Source: Welwitschia mirabilis
Taxonomy: Eukaryota > Gnetophyta > Gnetopsida > Welwitschiales
Length of the DNA stretch: 28,301 nucleotides
Direction: 5' to 3'
Assembly: GCA_051453625.1 (NCBI GenBank)
Contig: JBOZIK010000001.1
Span: forward strand, 70,132,705 to 70,161,005
Shown here: positions 9,389 through 18,400 of the stretch, in pieces
Numbering within the stretch: position 1 is the stretch's first letter
How the letters are laid out: every line of letters starts with the position of its first letter
Notes under the pieces: generated by a model
What the model saw: the letters and a program-made list of their open reading frames with translations, nothing else
Told to the model about the DNA's origin: nothing
Database searches by the model: none
Made by a program: the position numbers and the translations under genes

Positions 9389-9401
9389 TTCCCTCCTCCT
9401 T
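9389..9401 (-). other. Polypurine tract
   Basis: The minus strand reads AAGGAGGAGGGAA immediately before the LTR terminus TGTAATG. Such a tract primes plus-strand DNA synthesis and marks LTR 1 as the 3' LTR. A gag-frame stop codon (9400-9402) overlaps its first bases, a compact arrangement common in plant gypsy-type elements. Confidence 0.75.
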
Positions 9402-10577
9402 AAGCGTCATGCTCCTTCTTGAGCATGGCTTCTCCTCTTCTTGTTCCATTTGTGAAGGCATTCTCATCCAAACTATTTTTTATATTATCTATAAAACATA
9501 AGAAAAGGAAAACATTATATATTAAGAAATACACTAAAAAGTAAGAAAGTAACATATCATGTTTTATTAAAAGGTTTGGGAAAGATCTCTTGCATATACT
9601 CTTTGCTTTTCGAAGTTTACTGATTATAATGGATCCATTAGATGAGTACTTACTTTACATTTTTATTTCTCAATTTCTTAGTGCTGATATTTAAAATCTT
9701 TTTTAACTATATTGTCTACTTAGGAGTTGTGGTGCTCATTCCATCAAGTGTCCTATCCTTCAAGATAGTGTCTTGTCTTTTTGTAGGCATCTTTAGTTGA
9801 TTTTATTTCTAGAGTGTATAAGATGCTTCTAAGTTTGGGTTGTAAGATGATAATAAAGTTGTTAATCGACTACTTTTTAGAGAAATTATTTTGGTATTTC
9901 ATAAGGCACTAGAATTCATACCAGTGTTTATCTAAAAGGCATTTTCCCAAGTGGAGGCATTGAAATTTCATCATTTGGTCTTTTATAAAATCTTTGAGAA
10001 TTAATTTCTTTTGAAGTCCTCAATGAAGTATCCCAAGGCACTCGTTGAGGATGTTTTTGCTGGCATTTGGATCATCATTCTTGTGCATTTCTTATAAGAA
10101 CGGCTATGGCGTATGTGCATCATCAATCTAATGGAACATTCCAAAGGTCAAAGTAGTTTTCTATTAAATAAATTCATGTAATGGCCTTTTTGCTTATCCT
10201 TGATTTACTTTCATATGTTTTCAAGCATATCAAATTAGTAATTTTTTCTCCTTTTTATTAGTTTGTATTATAATTTTTTGCTCAATTGGAAAGAAACTCT
10301 TAAAGATTTACCTCTATGTTTAGTGGTCTTATTTGAATATTCTGAAGGTTGACTACATCAAATGGAGTATTTTTGGCCTTTGGTGGATTGTTGTTTTTGG
10401 GATGCCCTAGGATTATATTTGATAGGTCTTTCTTCTAGATGTAGAAATCAAGTTCTCAATCCTATTGGTAACAAGTTCATTCTGAGAGAGAATGTATTCC
10501 AATTGCATCTCTATTTCTTTCATCCTTCCATTCACCCTTTATTCCATGGTACTCCATTTGGGTCTACGTTCTTATGA
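9400..10577 (-). pseudogene. Gag-like remnant of the non-autonomous element
   Basis: On the minus strand, from about 10541 to 10416, a frame reads RMKEIEMQLEYILSQNEL and onward: a heptad-like, probably coiled segment typical of the start of retroelement gag. Broken frames continue through a Gln/Lys-rich stretch (10381-10412) and a segment about 10285-10380. At the other end a frame finishes with GEAMLKKEHDA and a TAA at 9400-9402 touching the polypurine tract. The middle, about 9500-10280, has many stops and I cannot read a domain in it. The whole remnant is about 1.2 kb, enough for gag but not for pol, and I find no protease, RT or integrase motif. The second copy's counterpart starts at 12374. 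Family assignment is by layout only. Confidence 0.5.
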
Positions 10578-10779
10578 ACTCATATGATTACTTCCTTTTC
10601 TCCTATTTCTAAGAGTGGTTCCACTATTTTTATGATGGGTATTATGTCCTTTTATAGTGTTGTTGTAATAATTAGGTATCTATAACTAAAATATGGTTAG
10701 GAAGATAGTTAGAAAAGTAGTTATCATAATATTCCTTAATGATATGGATCCCATTGGTGGTAATTGTTAAAGAGGTATG

Positions 10780-11690
10780 TTATTGGGTACCCCAAGTGGA
10801 ACATTAGATGATATACAAGTGTCACACCTACAGGACGTATAGACTAAATTAGTATAGTGTACATAGGGATTTGTAGCAGCATTGTGACAGTGAGATTGAA
10901 CTATAACATTAGACATCCAGATGTAACATCAGACCTCCAAGTGTAATGTAGGGGCTTCTTTGTAAAGCAAGCATAGGTGAGGTGGTGAGTGTTAGAATTG
11001 ATGAGAGGTTTTAAAGCCTCATGAGGGTAAGTGCAACATTAAGCACCCAAGTGCGATGTTAGAGAACTCTATCACACAAAAACTAGGACAGAGTAAGTTG
11101 TGCCAAGGATGAACAGGAGGTGTTAGAAGCTTGTGAAAGCAAGTGCGGCGTCATACATTCAAGTGTAATGTTGGACACCCAATTGCAATATTAGACCTTG
11201 TTTCAAAACTAATTCTCGAGTGAAACATGAAGTTTCAGGGCCTTGTAGGAGGCGTCGAAGTATTGTAGGCTCAAGTGTGATATCAAGCATTCAAGTACGA
11301 TGTCAAATACCCAAGTCTGACTTCAAACATCATGTGCATTATCAAAGCCTAAAGTATGATATTAGACCTTTTTCATAGAGCAAGTTAAGTAATGCAGGAA
11401 GTGCCTAGGTCAAACAGAAGGTGCCAAAGCATCATAGGACCAAGTGTAACATTGGGCACTCAAATGCAATGTCACACACTCAAGTGAAACATTCGACATC
11501 CAAATGTAATATTGGAGCCTTTGTCATGAAGATAGTCAGAGTAGAGTGGGTAGTTCTAGAGTTAAGAAAAAGGTTTTAGAGCATTACGAGATCAAGTGCA
11601 ACATCAAACACTTAAGTGCAATGTCAGACACCCAAGTTGTGACATCAGTTTTATGAAGTACAACATCATCATGGGTTCCATGATGGAAGA
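10780..11690. repeat. Minisatellite with higher-order structure, first copy
   Basis: About 20-bp units of the type CAAGTGTAACATCAGACACC recur in runs of two to four, with TG/CA and T/C variation. Runs are separated by a related spacer of 60-90 bases (AGAGTAGGTTAGAG... GGTGCTAGAG type). Spacers begin near 10955, 11070, 11208, 11373 and 11524, giving a higher-order period of roughly 115-165 bases. The array lies between the gag-like remnant and the primer-binding site, i.e. in the 5' untranslated leader of the minus-strand element. No frame is open through it. Confidence 0.8.
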
Positions 11691-11802
11691 TGGCATCCCT
11701 TTTTACTATTCCCTTAATTTGATGGAGCATGATAACATAACATATTCTATCTTCATATTCTATTCTATTTGGATCTTGAATATGGTAATTTACTATCTTC
11801 AT

Positions 11803-11815
11803 GGCTTTGATACTG
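11803..11815 (-). other. Primer-binding site remnant beside LTR 2
   Basis: The minus strand reads CAGTATCAAAGCC, a decayed match to the initiator tRNA-Met site TGGTATCAGAGC, two bases from the LTR terminus at 11818. Confidence 0.65.
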
Positions 11816-11817
11816 AA

Positions 11818-12231
11818 TGTAATATTCCATTTTACCATTTTAAGGTTATTTCATTGTAAACAGGAACATATAAATATTATTCTAGAATCAATAAGAATAA
11901 CAAGGAATAATTTGGCAAAAGGTGGACTTTATTATTAGAAGTAGCATATTACATTCCTTTTCATTAGCCAACAACCCTGGACTAGTGATTAAAGGTAAAG
12001 ACATGAACTACAACTTGAGTCCCCATTCTGAGACCCTTAGGAATTATCCCAGGTTGTCATCGATTACATCCACCTAGTCTATCCACTCCCACCTAATGTC
12101 ATAGGCTTATATAGCATAATGAAAGAATACATCTTTACATATTTGGGTTATGCCCACTTATATCTCATTAAATGTGCTCATTTAGTGCCTTAACATACTT
12201 ATTTTACAATTAATGAATTTTAAACATTACA
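11818..12231 (-). repeat. LTR 2 (414 bp; 5' LTR of the first copy)
   Basis: Runs from TGTAATATTCC to AAACATTACA, with a terminal inverted repeat, TATA-type box at 12106-12114 and AATAAA at 11928-11933 on the minus strand. It matches LTR 1 best in the middle (for example around the GTAAAGACAT word). It is followed by 42 bases (12232-12273) that match neither a purine tract nor the flank of LTR 3. Confidence 0.85.
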
Positions 12232-12273
12232 CTAAGACAATCCCATAATATGACCATAGCATCTCATGAGTGC

Positions 12274-12373
12274 NNNNNNNNNNNNNNNNNNNNNNNNNNN
12301 NNNNNNNNNNNNNNNNNNNNNNNNNNNNNNNNNNNNNNNNNNNNNNNNNNNNNNNNNNNNNNNNNNNNNNNNN
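12274..12373. other. Assembly gap, 100 N, between two element copies
   Basis: The sequence right of the gap begins at CCTAAGGTGGATGG, equivalent to about 10377 in the first copy. Unlike at most other gaps, the two sides here are only about three-quarters to four-fifths similar and have different outer flanks, so they are separate repeat copies rather than alleles. Confidence 0.85.
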
Positions 12374-12570
12374 CCTAAGGTGGATGGTTGTTTTTGAAAT
12401 ACCCTAGGATTCTATTCAATGGGTCTTTCTTCCAAGTGAGAGTATGTTGTTGATCTTCCTAGTAAGAAATTCATTTTGTAAATGAATGTGATTTAGTTGG
12501 GTCTTTATTTCATTCATTCATCCATTGACTCTATGTTCTGTGATGCACTAGTTGGTTCGACATCCTCCTA
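12374..12570 (-). pseudogene. Gag-like remnant, second copy (fragment)
   Basis: The minus strand here matches the gag-like start region of the first copy (10377-10577) at nucleotide level. A basic, Gln-rich stretch (FQKQPST) is readable, but stops interrupt every frame and the coiled segment is degraded. The rest of this copy's gag lies in or beyond the gap. Confidence 0.4.
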
Positions 12571-12779
12571 AACTCATATGCCTCTTCTTTTTCACTCCTC
12601 TTTTGAGAATAGTACACTCTTTTTATGGTGGAAATTATATCCTTTATAGTGCTATTGCAATAGTTAGGTATCTATAACTAAAATATTGTTAGGGAAATAG
12701 TTAAAAAGGAAGTTTAGAAGTTCTCATACATTCCTTGATGACATGGATCCCATTGGTAACAACTATTAAAGAGGTATGT

Positions 12780-13845
12780 TATTAGGTACCCTAAGTGCAA
12801 CATTAGATGATATGCAAGTGTTAAGATTAAACTACAACATAGGGTATCTAGATGTAACATCAAAACTCCAAGTGCAACATTGGGCATCCAAGTATGATGT
12901 TAGGGCTTCTTTGTAAAGAAAGAATATACAAGGTGATGAACATCAAAGTTGACAAGAGGTTCTAGGGCTTATGAAGGTAAGTTCAATGTTGATAAATCAA
13001 GTACAATATCAGATAGATCTATCATGTAAAAACTAAGGTAGAATAGGTTGTGCTAGTGGTGAATGGATGGTGTTAAGAGCTTGTAGGAATAAGTGCAATA
13101 TTGAACACCTAAGTATGACATCAGACACCTAAGTATGACGTTGGAAACCAAAGTGTAACATCAAATACTTTTATCATAAGTAAGAAAAAGCAAAATGTGT
13201 GATGCTAGAGGCAAGTAGGAGGTACCAGAAAATTATGGAAGCAAGTGTGAGATTGAATATCCAAATGTAATATCAAGCACTTAAGTACAACATCAGACTT
13301 TGTTTTAATAATAATTTTGGAGTAGAACATAAAGTGTAAGGGCCTTCTAATAATGGACACTCAAGTGTAATATCAGACACTCAAGTGCAATATCAAAGCC
13401 TAGATTATGACATCAAACATTTTTGATAGAGTAAGTTAAAGTGAAGTGGAATGCACTAGGATTAAGTAGAAGGTGTTGGAGTGTCCCAGGACCAAGTGTA
13501 ACATCAAGCACTAAAGTGTGACATCGAGTACTCAAGTGTGATATCAAATACCCAAGTATGACGTTAAATCATTTTTATTAAATAGGCTGAATTGGGATGG
13601 AAAGAACTAGGATCAAATGAAAGATATCAAAGCATCATAAGATCACGTGTAATGTCAAACACTTAAGTATAACATCATACCTTTATCACAGAGTAGGCTA
13701 GAGTGGAGCAAGTAGTACCAAACTTAAGCAGAATGTTTCAAGGTGTTATGGGACTAAGTGTAACATTGGTAACTCAAGTGTAACATCGAACACTCAAGTG
13801 TGACATTGGCCTCATGAAGTATGATGTCATTATAGGCTCCATGAT
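12780..13845. repeat. Minisatellite with higher-order structure, second copy
   Basis: Same 20-bp units and spacer type as at 10780-11690 and in the same position relative to primer-binding site and LTR. About seven spacers can be placed (near 12908, 13022, 13172, 13300, 13424, 13574 and 13684), against five in the first copy, so the array has changed in copy number between family members. Confidence 0.8.
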
Positions 13846-13963
13846 GAAAGATAACATCCATTTCTATTATTCCCTTAATTTGATTGAGCATGACAGCATG
13901 GTACATTCTATTATCGTAATCTATTTTACTTAGATCTTAAAGATGGTAATTTATCATATTCAT

Positions 13964-13976
13964 GGCTCTGATACCA
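13964..13976 (-). other. Primer-binding site for initiator tRNA-Met beside LTR 3
   Basis: The minus strand reads TGGTATCAGAGCC, an exact match to the usual plant initiator tRNA-Met site, two bases from the LTR terminus at 13979. Confidence 0.88.
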
Positions 13977-13978
13977 AA

Positions 13979-14392
13979 TGTAATATTCCATTTTACTATT
14001 TTAAGTTTATTTCGTTAGAAATAGAAACATATAAATATTATGTTAGAATTAATAAGAATAACAAGAAATAATTTACAAAGGGTAAACTTTATTATTGATA
14101 GCAGAGGATTACATTTCTTATCATTAGCCACTAGCCTTGAACTAGTGGTCAAAGATAAATACATGGAATATGACCTAAGTTCTCTTCCTAAGACCATTGA
14201 AGGTTAGCCAATGTTATCATCGATTAGATCCATCCATCTATCCATCTTTATCTAATGCCCTAAGCTTAAATAGCATAACAAAAGGACATGGTTTTAGATA
14301 TTGGAATCATAACCATTTATAACAACTCATTAATCATGCTCATTTAACATCTTAACATACTTCTTTACAAATAGTCAAATTGAAATATTACA
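13979..14392 (-). repeat. LTR 3 (414 bp; 5' LTR of the second copy)
   Basis: Starts TGTAATATTCC and ends GAAATATTACA, a 9-bp exact terminal inverted repeat (TGTAATATT/AATATTACA). Same length as LTR 2. AATAAA is at 14088-14093 and a decayed TATA-type box at 14265-14273, both on the minus strand. Its right part is repeated after the gap (14521-14631). Confidence 0.88.
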
Positions 14393-14659
14393 TTAACCAT
14401 CTAATTTATAGTTAATTTATNNNNNNNNNNNNNNNNNNNNNNNNNNNNNNNNNNNNNNNNNNNNNNNNNNNNNNNNNNNNNNNNNNNNNNNNNNNNNNNN
14501 NNNNNNNNNNNNNNNNNNNNAAGGACATAGTTTTAGATATTTGAATCATAACCATTTATAACAACTCATTAATCATGCTCATTTAACATCTTAACATACT
14601 TTTTTACAAATAGTAAAATTGAAATATTACATTAACCATTTAATTTCTAGTTAATTTAT
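14282..14659. repeat. Gap-flanking duplication 2 (14282-14420 and 14521-14659)
   Basis: 139 bases at the end of LTR 3 and its flank are repeated, at equal length and with few substitutions, after the 100-N gap 14421-14520. Both versions carry the ATTACATTAACC junction, so the LTR end and its flank are seen twice. Confidence 0.85.
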
Positions 14660-15060
14660 TAAAAATTCTATTAAAATGAGTTAACTACTTAGAGGTTTAT
14701 AGTTAACTAAAGTTCTATTCATTTATCAAAGTATCCCTCTTATAGGTTCTAGTTATGTTTATGTGTATTTTTACTAATAGGAAATTCAATACTTGGAATT
14801 TNNNNNNNNNNNNNNNNNNNNNNNNNNNNNNNNNNNNNNNNNNNNNNNNNNNNNNNNNNNNNNNNNNNNNNNNNNNNNNNNNNNNNNNNNNNNNNNNNNN
14901 NTACTTGGAATTTTCTAGTTAATCACTTAGAAGTTCCTACTCACTCATTTGGTAGATTCTAGTTAAGTTTTTTATATTATTAGCAGATAGTCAATTAATT
15001 AAAAGTTAATCATCTAAAGGTTTCTAGTTATTTACACTAAGTTTATTTTCATTTTATCTT
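14640..15060. repeat. Degenerate AGTTAAC / CTAGTTAAT repeat
   Basis: Words such as TTCTAGTTAAT, AGTTAACTACTTAGAGG, AGTTAACTAAAG and CTAGTTAATCACTTAGAAG recur every 30-80 bases. A 100-N gap (14802-14901) interrupts, with a 12-base overlap TACTTGGAATTT on both sides (14790-14801, 14902-14913). The left flank of the 8903-14392 insertion carries the same kind of words (AGTCAATCC, CTAGTTAAC), which suggests that this tract was the insertion target. Confidence 0.55.
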
Positions 15061-15516
15061 TGATCTTAGACTATCTTTAAGTTTATCTAATCAAATTTCC
15101 TTTTATTCTAGCTTTTGGATTCATCATGATCCTGTAACAAACATATAAACATATTGCTAGTCTTGATCATAATTTGATTGGTTCTTAATAGATAAACCAA
15201 ATGTTAAATAATACTTTTCTTTATCATTGATGATAATGGAACTAACTTGTATTCTTTGGTAAAGATTAAGGTCTTTCTTATTAATTAATAGAGCATAATA
15301 CACTTTATAATTTATAAAGATATTTGTGATTATAAAAATCTTAATACCATATATCATAATTTCTCTTCTATCTGAGTCATACTTACTAACATGTAATAGA
15401 TGAAAAATTTAAAAGTACCATTATTAAATTAGTTTAAATATTTTAGTATTAGTAATAAAAAATCTCCTTAAGCCCCAACCAAAGATCATTATAGATGTGG
15501 CATTGCATCTTCTAAT
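15061..15516. other. AT-rich noncoding stretch
   Basis: I see no recognised domain. A 66-codon minus frame at 15157-15357 is Ile/Lys/Asn-rich, as random AT-rich DNA gives, and is not taken as a gene. Confidence 0.55.
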
Positions 15517-15772
15517 TGTTTTTTGATGATAAATAAAATTTCAAGTAAATAAATATAATACTTTTAATGAGATTTATAGGTTTTAGGAAAGTCTAAGGTT
15601 TTGGATATTTAAAGGTTAAATCGATTAAGAAAATATTAAATAACATCTTTTAAAATAACATAATATTAATTTAATTGGATGACTAACTAAGATAAGAGTA
15701 TTGATCAACCTTTGCAAACAAGTAAAAAAGTATCAAAAGGATCAATTGGGCATTACTTATGGATTAACCATC

Positions 15773-17296
15773 TAATACTAAAGCTAAATTTCATTTTTTT
15801 AAATGCTTAATAAACTACATCTAGAGCTAAATCATCTATCGCTAAATATTTATTTAACTAAATTAATTAAATTATATTAACTACTTAAGAACTAAGATTG
15901 ACAAGGTCTTATTAAAGTACTAATTGTCATGTAATCAACTATAACTCTAGGTATCTATTAGAAAGTTAATATGATTATTTTAACTAGACTTTAAAAGGAG
16001 AAATAATCATTTTAAATTTTCCACAAATACATTTCTTAGTAAGTTGAGGTATAAGAGATATAATTGGTTCTCTATATAATCAAAATACTATTATACTTAT
16101 TAAGTACTTTTGTATATCTAAACATTAATCTAATAATGAAATATCATATTGTCATACTTCTACTTGAATTTAATTAATAAAGAAATATTATTGTCTTACT
16201 TGGTAATTAAGGATTATTGGAAAACATTATTGTAATTAGTAGAGAACTACTGTAATGTTCTTTAGAAGTGATTTGTGAACAATACTGCATAGTAAATAAA
16301 AATAAAATCTTCTATTCACATTTCTTATGTGCTTTTCATTATGGTCATTTGGCACACTTTTAGCTTGGCTATAAATCCATCTACTAGGAACACCTCAATA
16401 TATGTAGATGAAAGAGCCGATGAATACTTTATTTAAGTTTATAATTTATATTATTTCATAGTCTGTAAGTGTTAGTTAATTTTTTNNNNNNNNNNNNNNN
16501 NNNNNNNNNNNNNNNNNNNNNNNNNNNNNNNNNNNNNNNNNNNNNNNNNNNNNNNNNNNNNNNNNNNNNNNNNNNNNNNNNNNNNTAATACTAAAGATAA
16601 ATTTCATTTTTTTAAATGCTTAGTAAACTAAATCCAGAGCTAAATCACCTATTACTAAAGATTTATTTAACTTAATTAAGTAAATTATATTAACAACTTA
16701 AGAACTAATATTGACAAGGTCTTATCAAAGTACTAATTACCATGTAATCAACTATAACTCTAGGTAGCTATTAGAAAGTTAACATGATTATTTAAACTAG
16801 ACTTTAAAAGGATAAATAATTATTTTAAATTTTCCACAAATACATTTCTTAGTAAGTTGATGTATAATAGATATAATTGGTTCTCTATATAATCAAAATA
16901 CTATTATAGTTATTAAGAACTTTTGTATATCTAAACATTAACCTAATAATGAAATATCATACTGTCATACTTCTACTTGAATTTAATCGATAAAGAAATA
17001 TTATTTTCTTACTTGGTAATTGAGGATTATTGGAAAACCTTATTGTAATTAGTAGAGAACTACTGTAATGTTCTATAGAAGTGATTTGTGAACAATAATC
17101 CATAGTAAATAAAAAAAATCTTCTATTTACATTTCTTATGTGCTTTTCATTATGGTCATTTGGCATACTTTTAGCTTGGTTATAAGTCCATCTAGTAGGA
17201 ACACCTTAATTTATGTAGATGCAAGAGTTAATGGTTACTTTATTTAAGTTTATAATTTATATTATTTCATAGTTTGTAAGTGTGTGTTAATTTTTT
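15773..17296. repeat. Gap-flanking duplication 3 (15773-16485 and 16586-17296)
   Basis: 713 bases before and 711 bases after the 100-N gap 16486-16585 are near-identical from TAATACTAAAG to GTTAATTTTTT, with scattered single-base differences. The right copy continues into the primer-binding site; the left does not. Confidence 0.88.
16370..16376 (+). promoter_or_regulatory. TATA box of the plus-strand copia LTR
   Basis: TATAAAT in the context TTGGCTATAAATCC. The duplicate copy near 17180 reads TATAAGT. Position relative to the primer-binding site fits a U3/R boundary. Confidence 0.4.
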
Positions 17297-17353
17297 TTAA
17301 AATCATCTACCTATCCTATTTACATCTCCTACTGAGGTAGTTGATCTTATAAT

Positions 17354-17365
17354 TGGTATTAGAGC
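17354..17365 (+). other. Primer-binding site for initiator tRNA-Met
   Basis: TGGTATTAGAGC on the plus strand, one C-to-T change from TGGTATCAGAGC, about 50 bases before the putative gag start. Confidence 0.75.
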
Positions 17366-17418
17366 TATAGTTATTGGAATTTTTTGGCATATTTTAATTA
17401 TTTAATAGGAAATTATAG

Positions 17419-18400
17419 ATGTTAGATCAACTAATCAATTCTTCTTCCTAATTTGATGGTAATAAATACAAATTTTAGAAGTCTAAAATGCAAGTATTCA
17501 TATAGGAAGTAAGTTTTAACTATGGGATAATAGTATAGAAAGGATTTTCCAAATATAATTTAAGTTAGTAAATGGAGTAGATATGAAAGAATAACATAGA
17601 AAAATGAATAAAATATTATACCATGCTAAATAAAAAGGCTACACATATAATTTATTATGGGATAAATGTAGAAGATTAAAAAAAGTAAGAAATCTATTCA
17701 CATAAAATAAATACAAGATTAACTACAAGTTACTTATGAGGGGAGGAATCAAATTAAAAAACTAAAGAAGTAGATGCTCATTGCTTGATTATAATAAATA
17801 AGGATGCAAGAGGATGAAACTTACATGTAATTCAATAATAACTTGATGGACATATTAAATGATATATGGGGATTAGAGAAACCTATATAACTAGTCATAT
17901 TGTAGTAAAAAATTGTGATCACTTTTGAAAGTATATGATAATAAAGTTCTTTTCATTCAAAGCATTGAAAATCTTGAAAAGATCAAAGTAGAAGAATTGG
18001 TAAGTGAAATACTCACTTTTGAATTAATACATCTTCATAAAGATAATAAAAATAAAGATATTGCATGTAATGCTAATTACATTTCTCATTTTAGGTCTAA
18101 AGATAATAGTGCTAGCTCATATTCTTCTAATTTTGACTTTAACTTAATAAAGGAGCAGCTATGTTTATTAAGAACTTCAAATAAAATATTAACAAGTAAG
18201 AAGTAAAGAGGAAAAAAGGAATAAAGGAAAACATCTTTTAGATCTAATGGTAGGCTAAAGAAGAAAAGCACCTAGTGTAATGATTGCAAAGGATTTAAAC
18301 ATATGGCTAGTAAATTTCTAAAAAACTAAAAAAGAAAAGGTATAAAAGAATGTAAAGAAGAAATGTAGCCTTTAATCTTGAAATAGTGATAAAAATTTAG
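17419..18400 (+). pseudogene. Copia gag remnant (UBN2-type) with zinc knuckle
   Basis: Gag would form the virus-like particle and package element RNA. From an ATG at 17419 the frame reads FDGNKYKF-stop-KSKMQVFI-stop-E, the familiar gag start block in which TAG at 17476-17478 replaces the Trp of FWK and TAG at 17503-17505 replaces a Gln. QVTYEGRNQIKK (about 17720-17765) matches the conserved TYEGTxQVK block. A 93-codon open part (17925-18206) includes EKIKVEELVSEILTFEL, matching the conserved LSLEELIGSL segment before the zinc knuckle. The knuckle at 18276-18317 reads CNDCKGFKHMASKF: the last Cys (TGT) is Phe (TTT). An acidic Ser/Asp patch follows around 18380-18400. Several frameshifts separate these blocks; it is a pseudogene. 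Confidence 0.78.

Larger units (their letters stand above)
8903..14392 (-). mobile_element. Non-autonomous LTR element family, three LTRs and two internal regions
   Basis: Three related LTRs (8903-9388, 11818-12231, 13979-14392) and two related internal regions (9389-11817 and 12374-13978) lie in the same minus orientation. The first LTR is followed by a polypurine tract; the second and third are preceded by primer-binding sites, as expected for 3' and 5' LTRs of minus-strand copies. Internal regions hold a gag-like remnant and a minisatellite but no protease, RT or integrase motif, so this is a non-autonomous family, probably Ty3/gypsy-related by the pattern of stop codon, purine tract and LTR start (inference). 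TTAAC precedes the first LTR (8898-8902) and follows the third (14393-14397), consistent with a 5-bp target duplication around the whole. CTAAG follows the second LTR. The gap 12274-12373 leaves the arrangement unproven. Confidence 0.75.
15517..17351 (+). repeat. Probable 5' LTR of the plus-strand copia fragment
   Basis: Its right limit is set by the primer-binding site at 17354. The left limit is a guess at TGTTTTTTGATGATAA, wording typical of copia LTR starts. A TATA box lies at 16370-16376 (GGCTATAAATCC context), about 175 bases before the primer-binding site after removing the duplicated block. Net LTR length would be about 1.0-1.1 kb. I see no clear terminal inverted repeat. Confidence 0.4.
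15517..18400 (+). mobile_element. Plus-strand Ty1/copia fragment: LTR, primer-binding site, gag
   Basis: A probable LTR (15517-17351) is followed by a primer-binding site and a gag remnant ending in a zinc knuckle. No protease, integrase or RT motif was found downstream to 20460, so the copy is truncated after gag. It is in the opposite orientation to the other elements in the window. Parts of its LTR are represented twice because of the gap 16486-16585. Confidence 0.65.

Noticed and set aside
10362-10577. 71-codon plus-strand frame
   Set aside because: Antisense shadow of the gag-like remnant, which reads better on the minus strand.
11584-11859. 84- and 87-codon frames on opposite strands
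   Set aside because: They span the minisatellite, primer-binding site and LTR start; overlap of two frames on both strands over such landmarks is chance.
12232-12273. Second polypurine tract expected after LTR 2 if the array is a simple tandem
   Set aside because: The 42 bases before the gap contain no pyrimidine run like TTCCCTCC, so I did not call one; this weakens the simple tandem model.
10780-13845. CRISPR-like array, because short units recur at short intervals
   Set aside because: Units are about 20 bp, highly variable and adjacent to one another, with related rather than unique spacers, inside a plant LTR element. This is a minisatellite.
15157-17166. Minus-strand frames at 15157-15357 and 16957-17166
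   Set aside because: Ile/Lys/Asn-rich composition of AT-rich DNA. The second lies in LTR sequence. No motif is seen.
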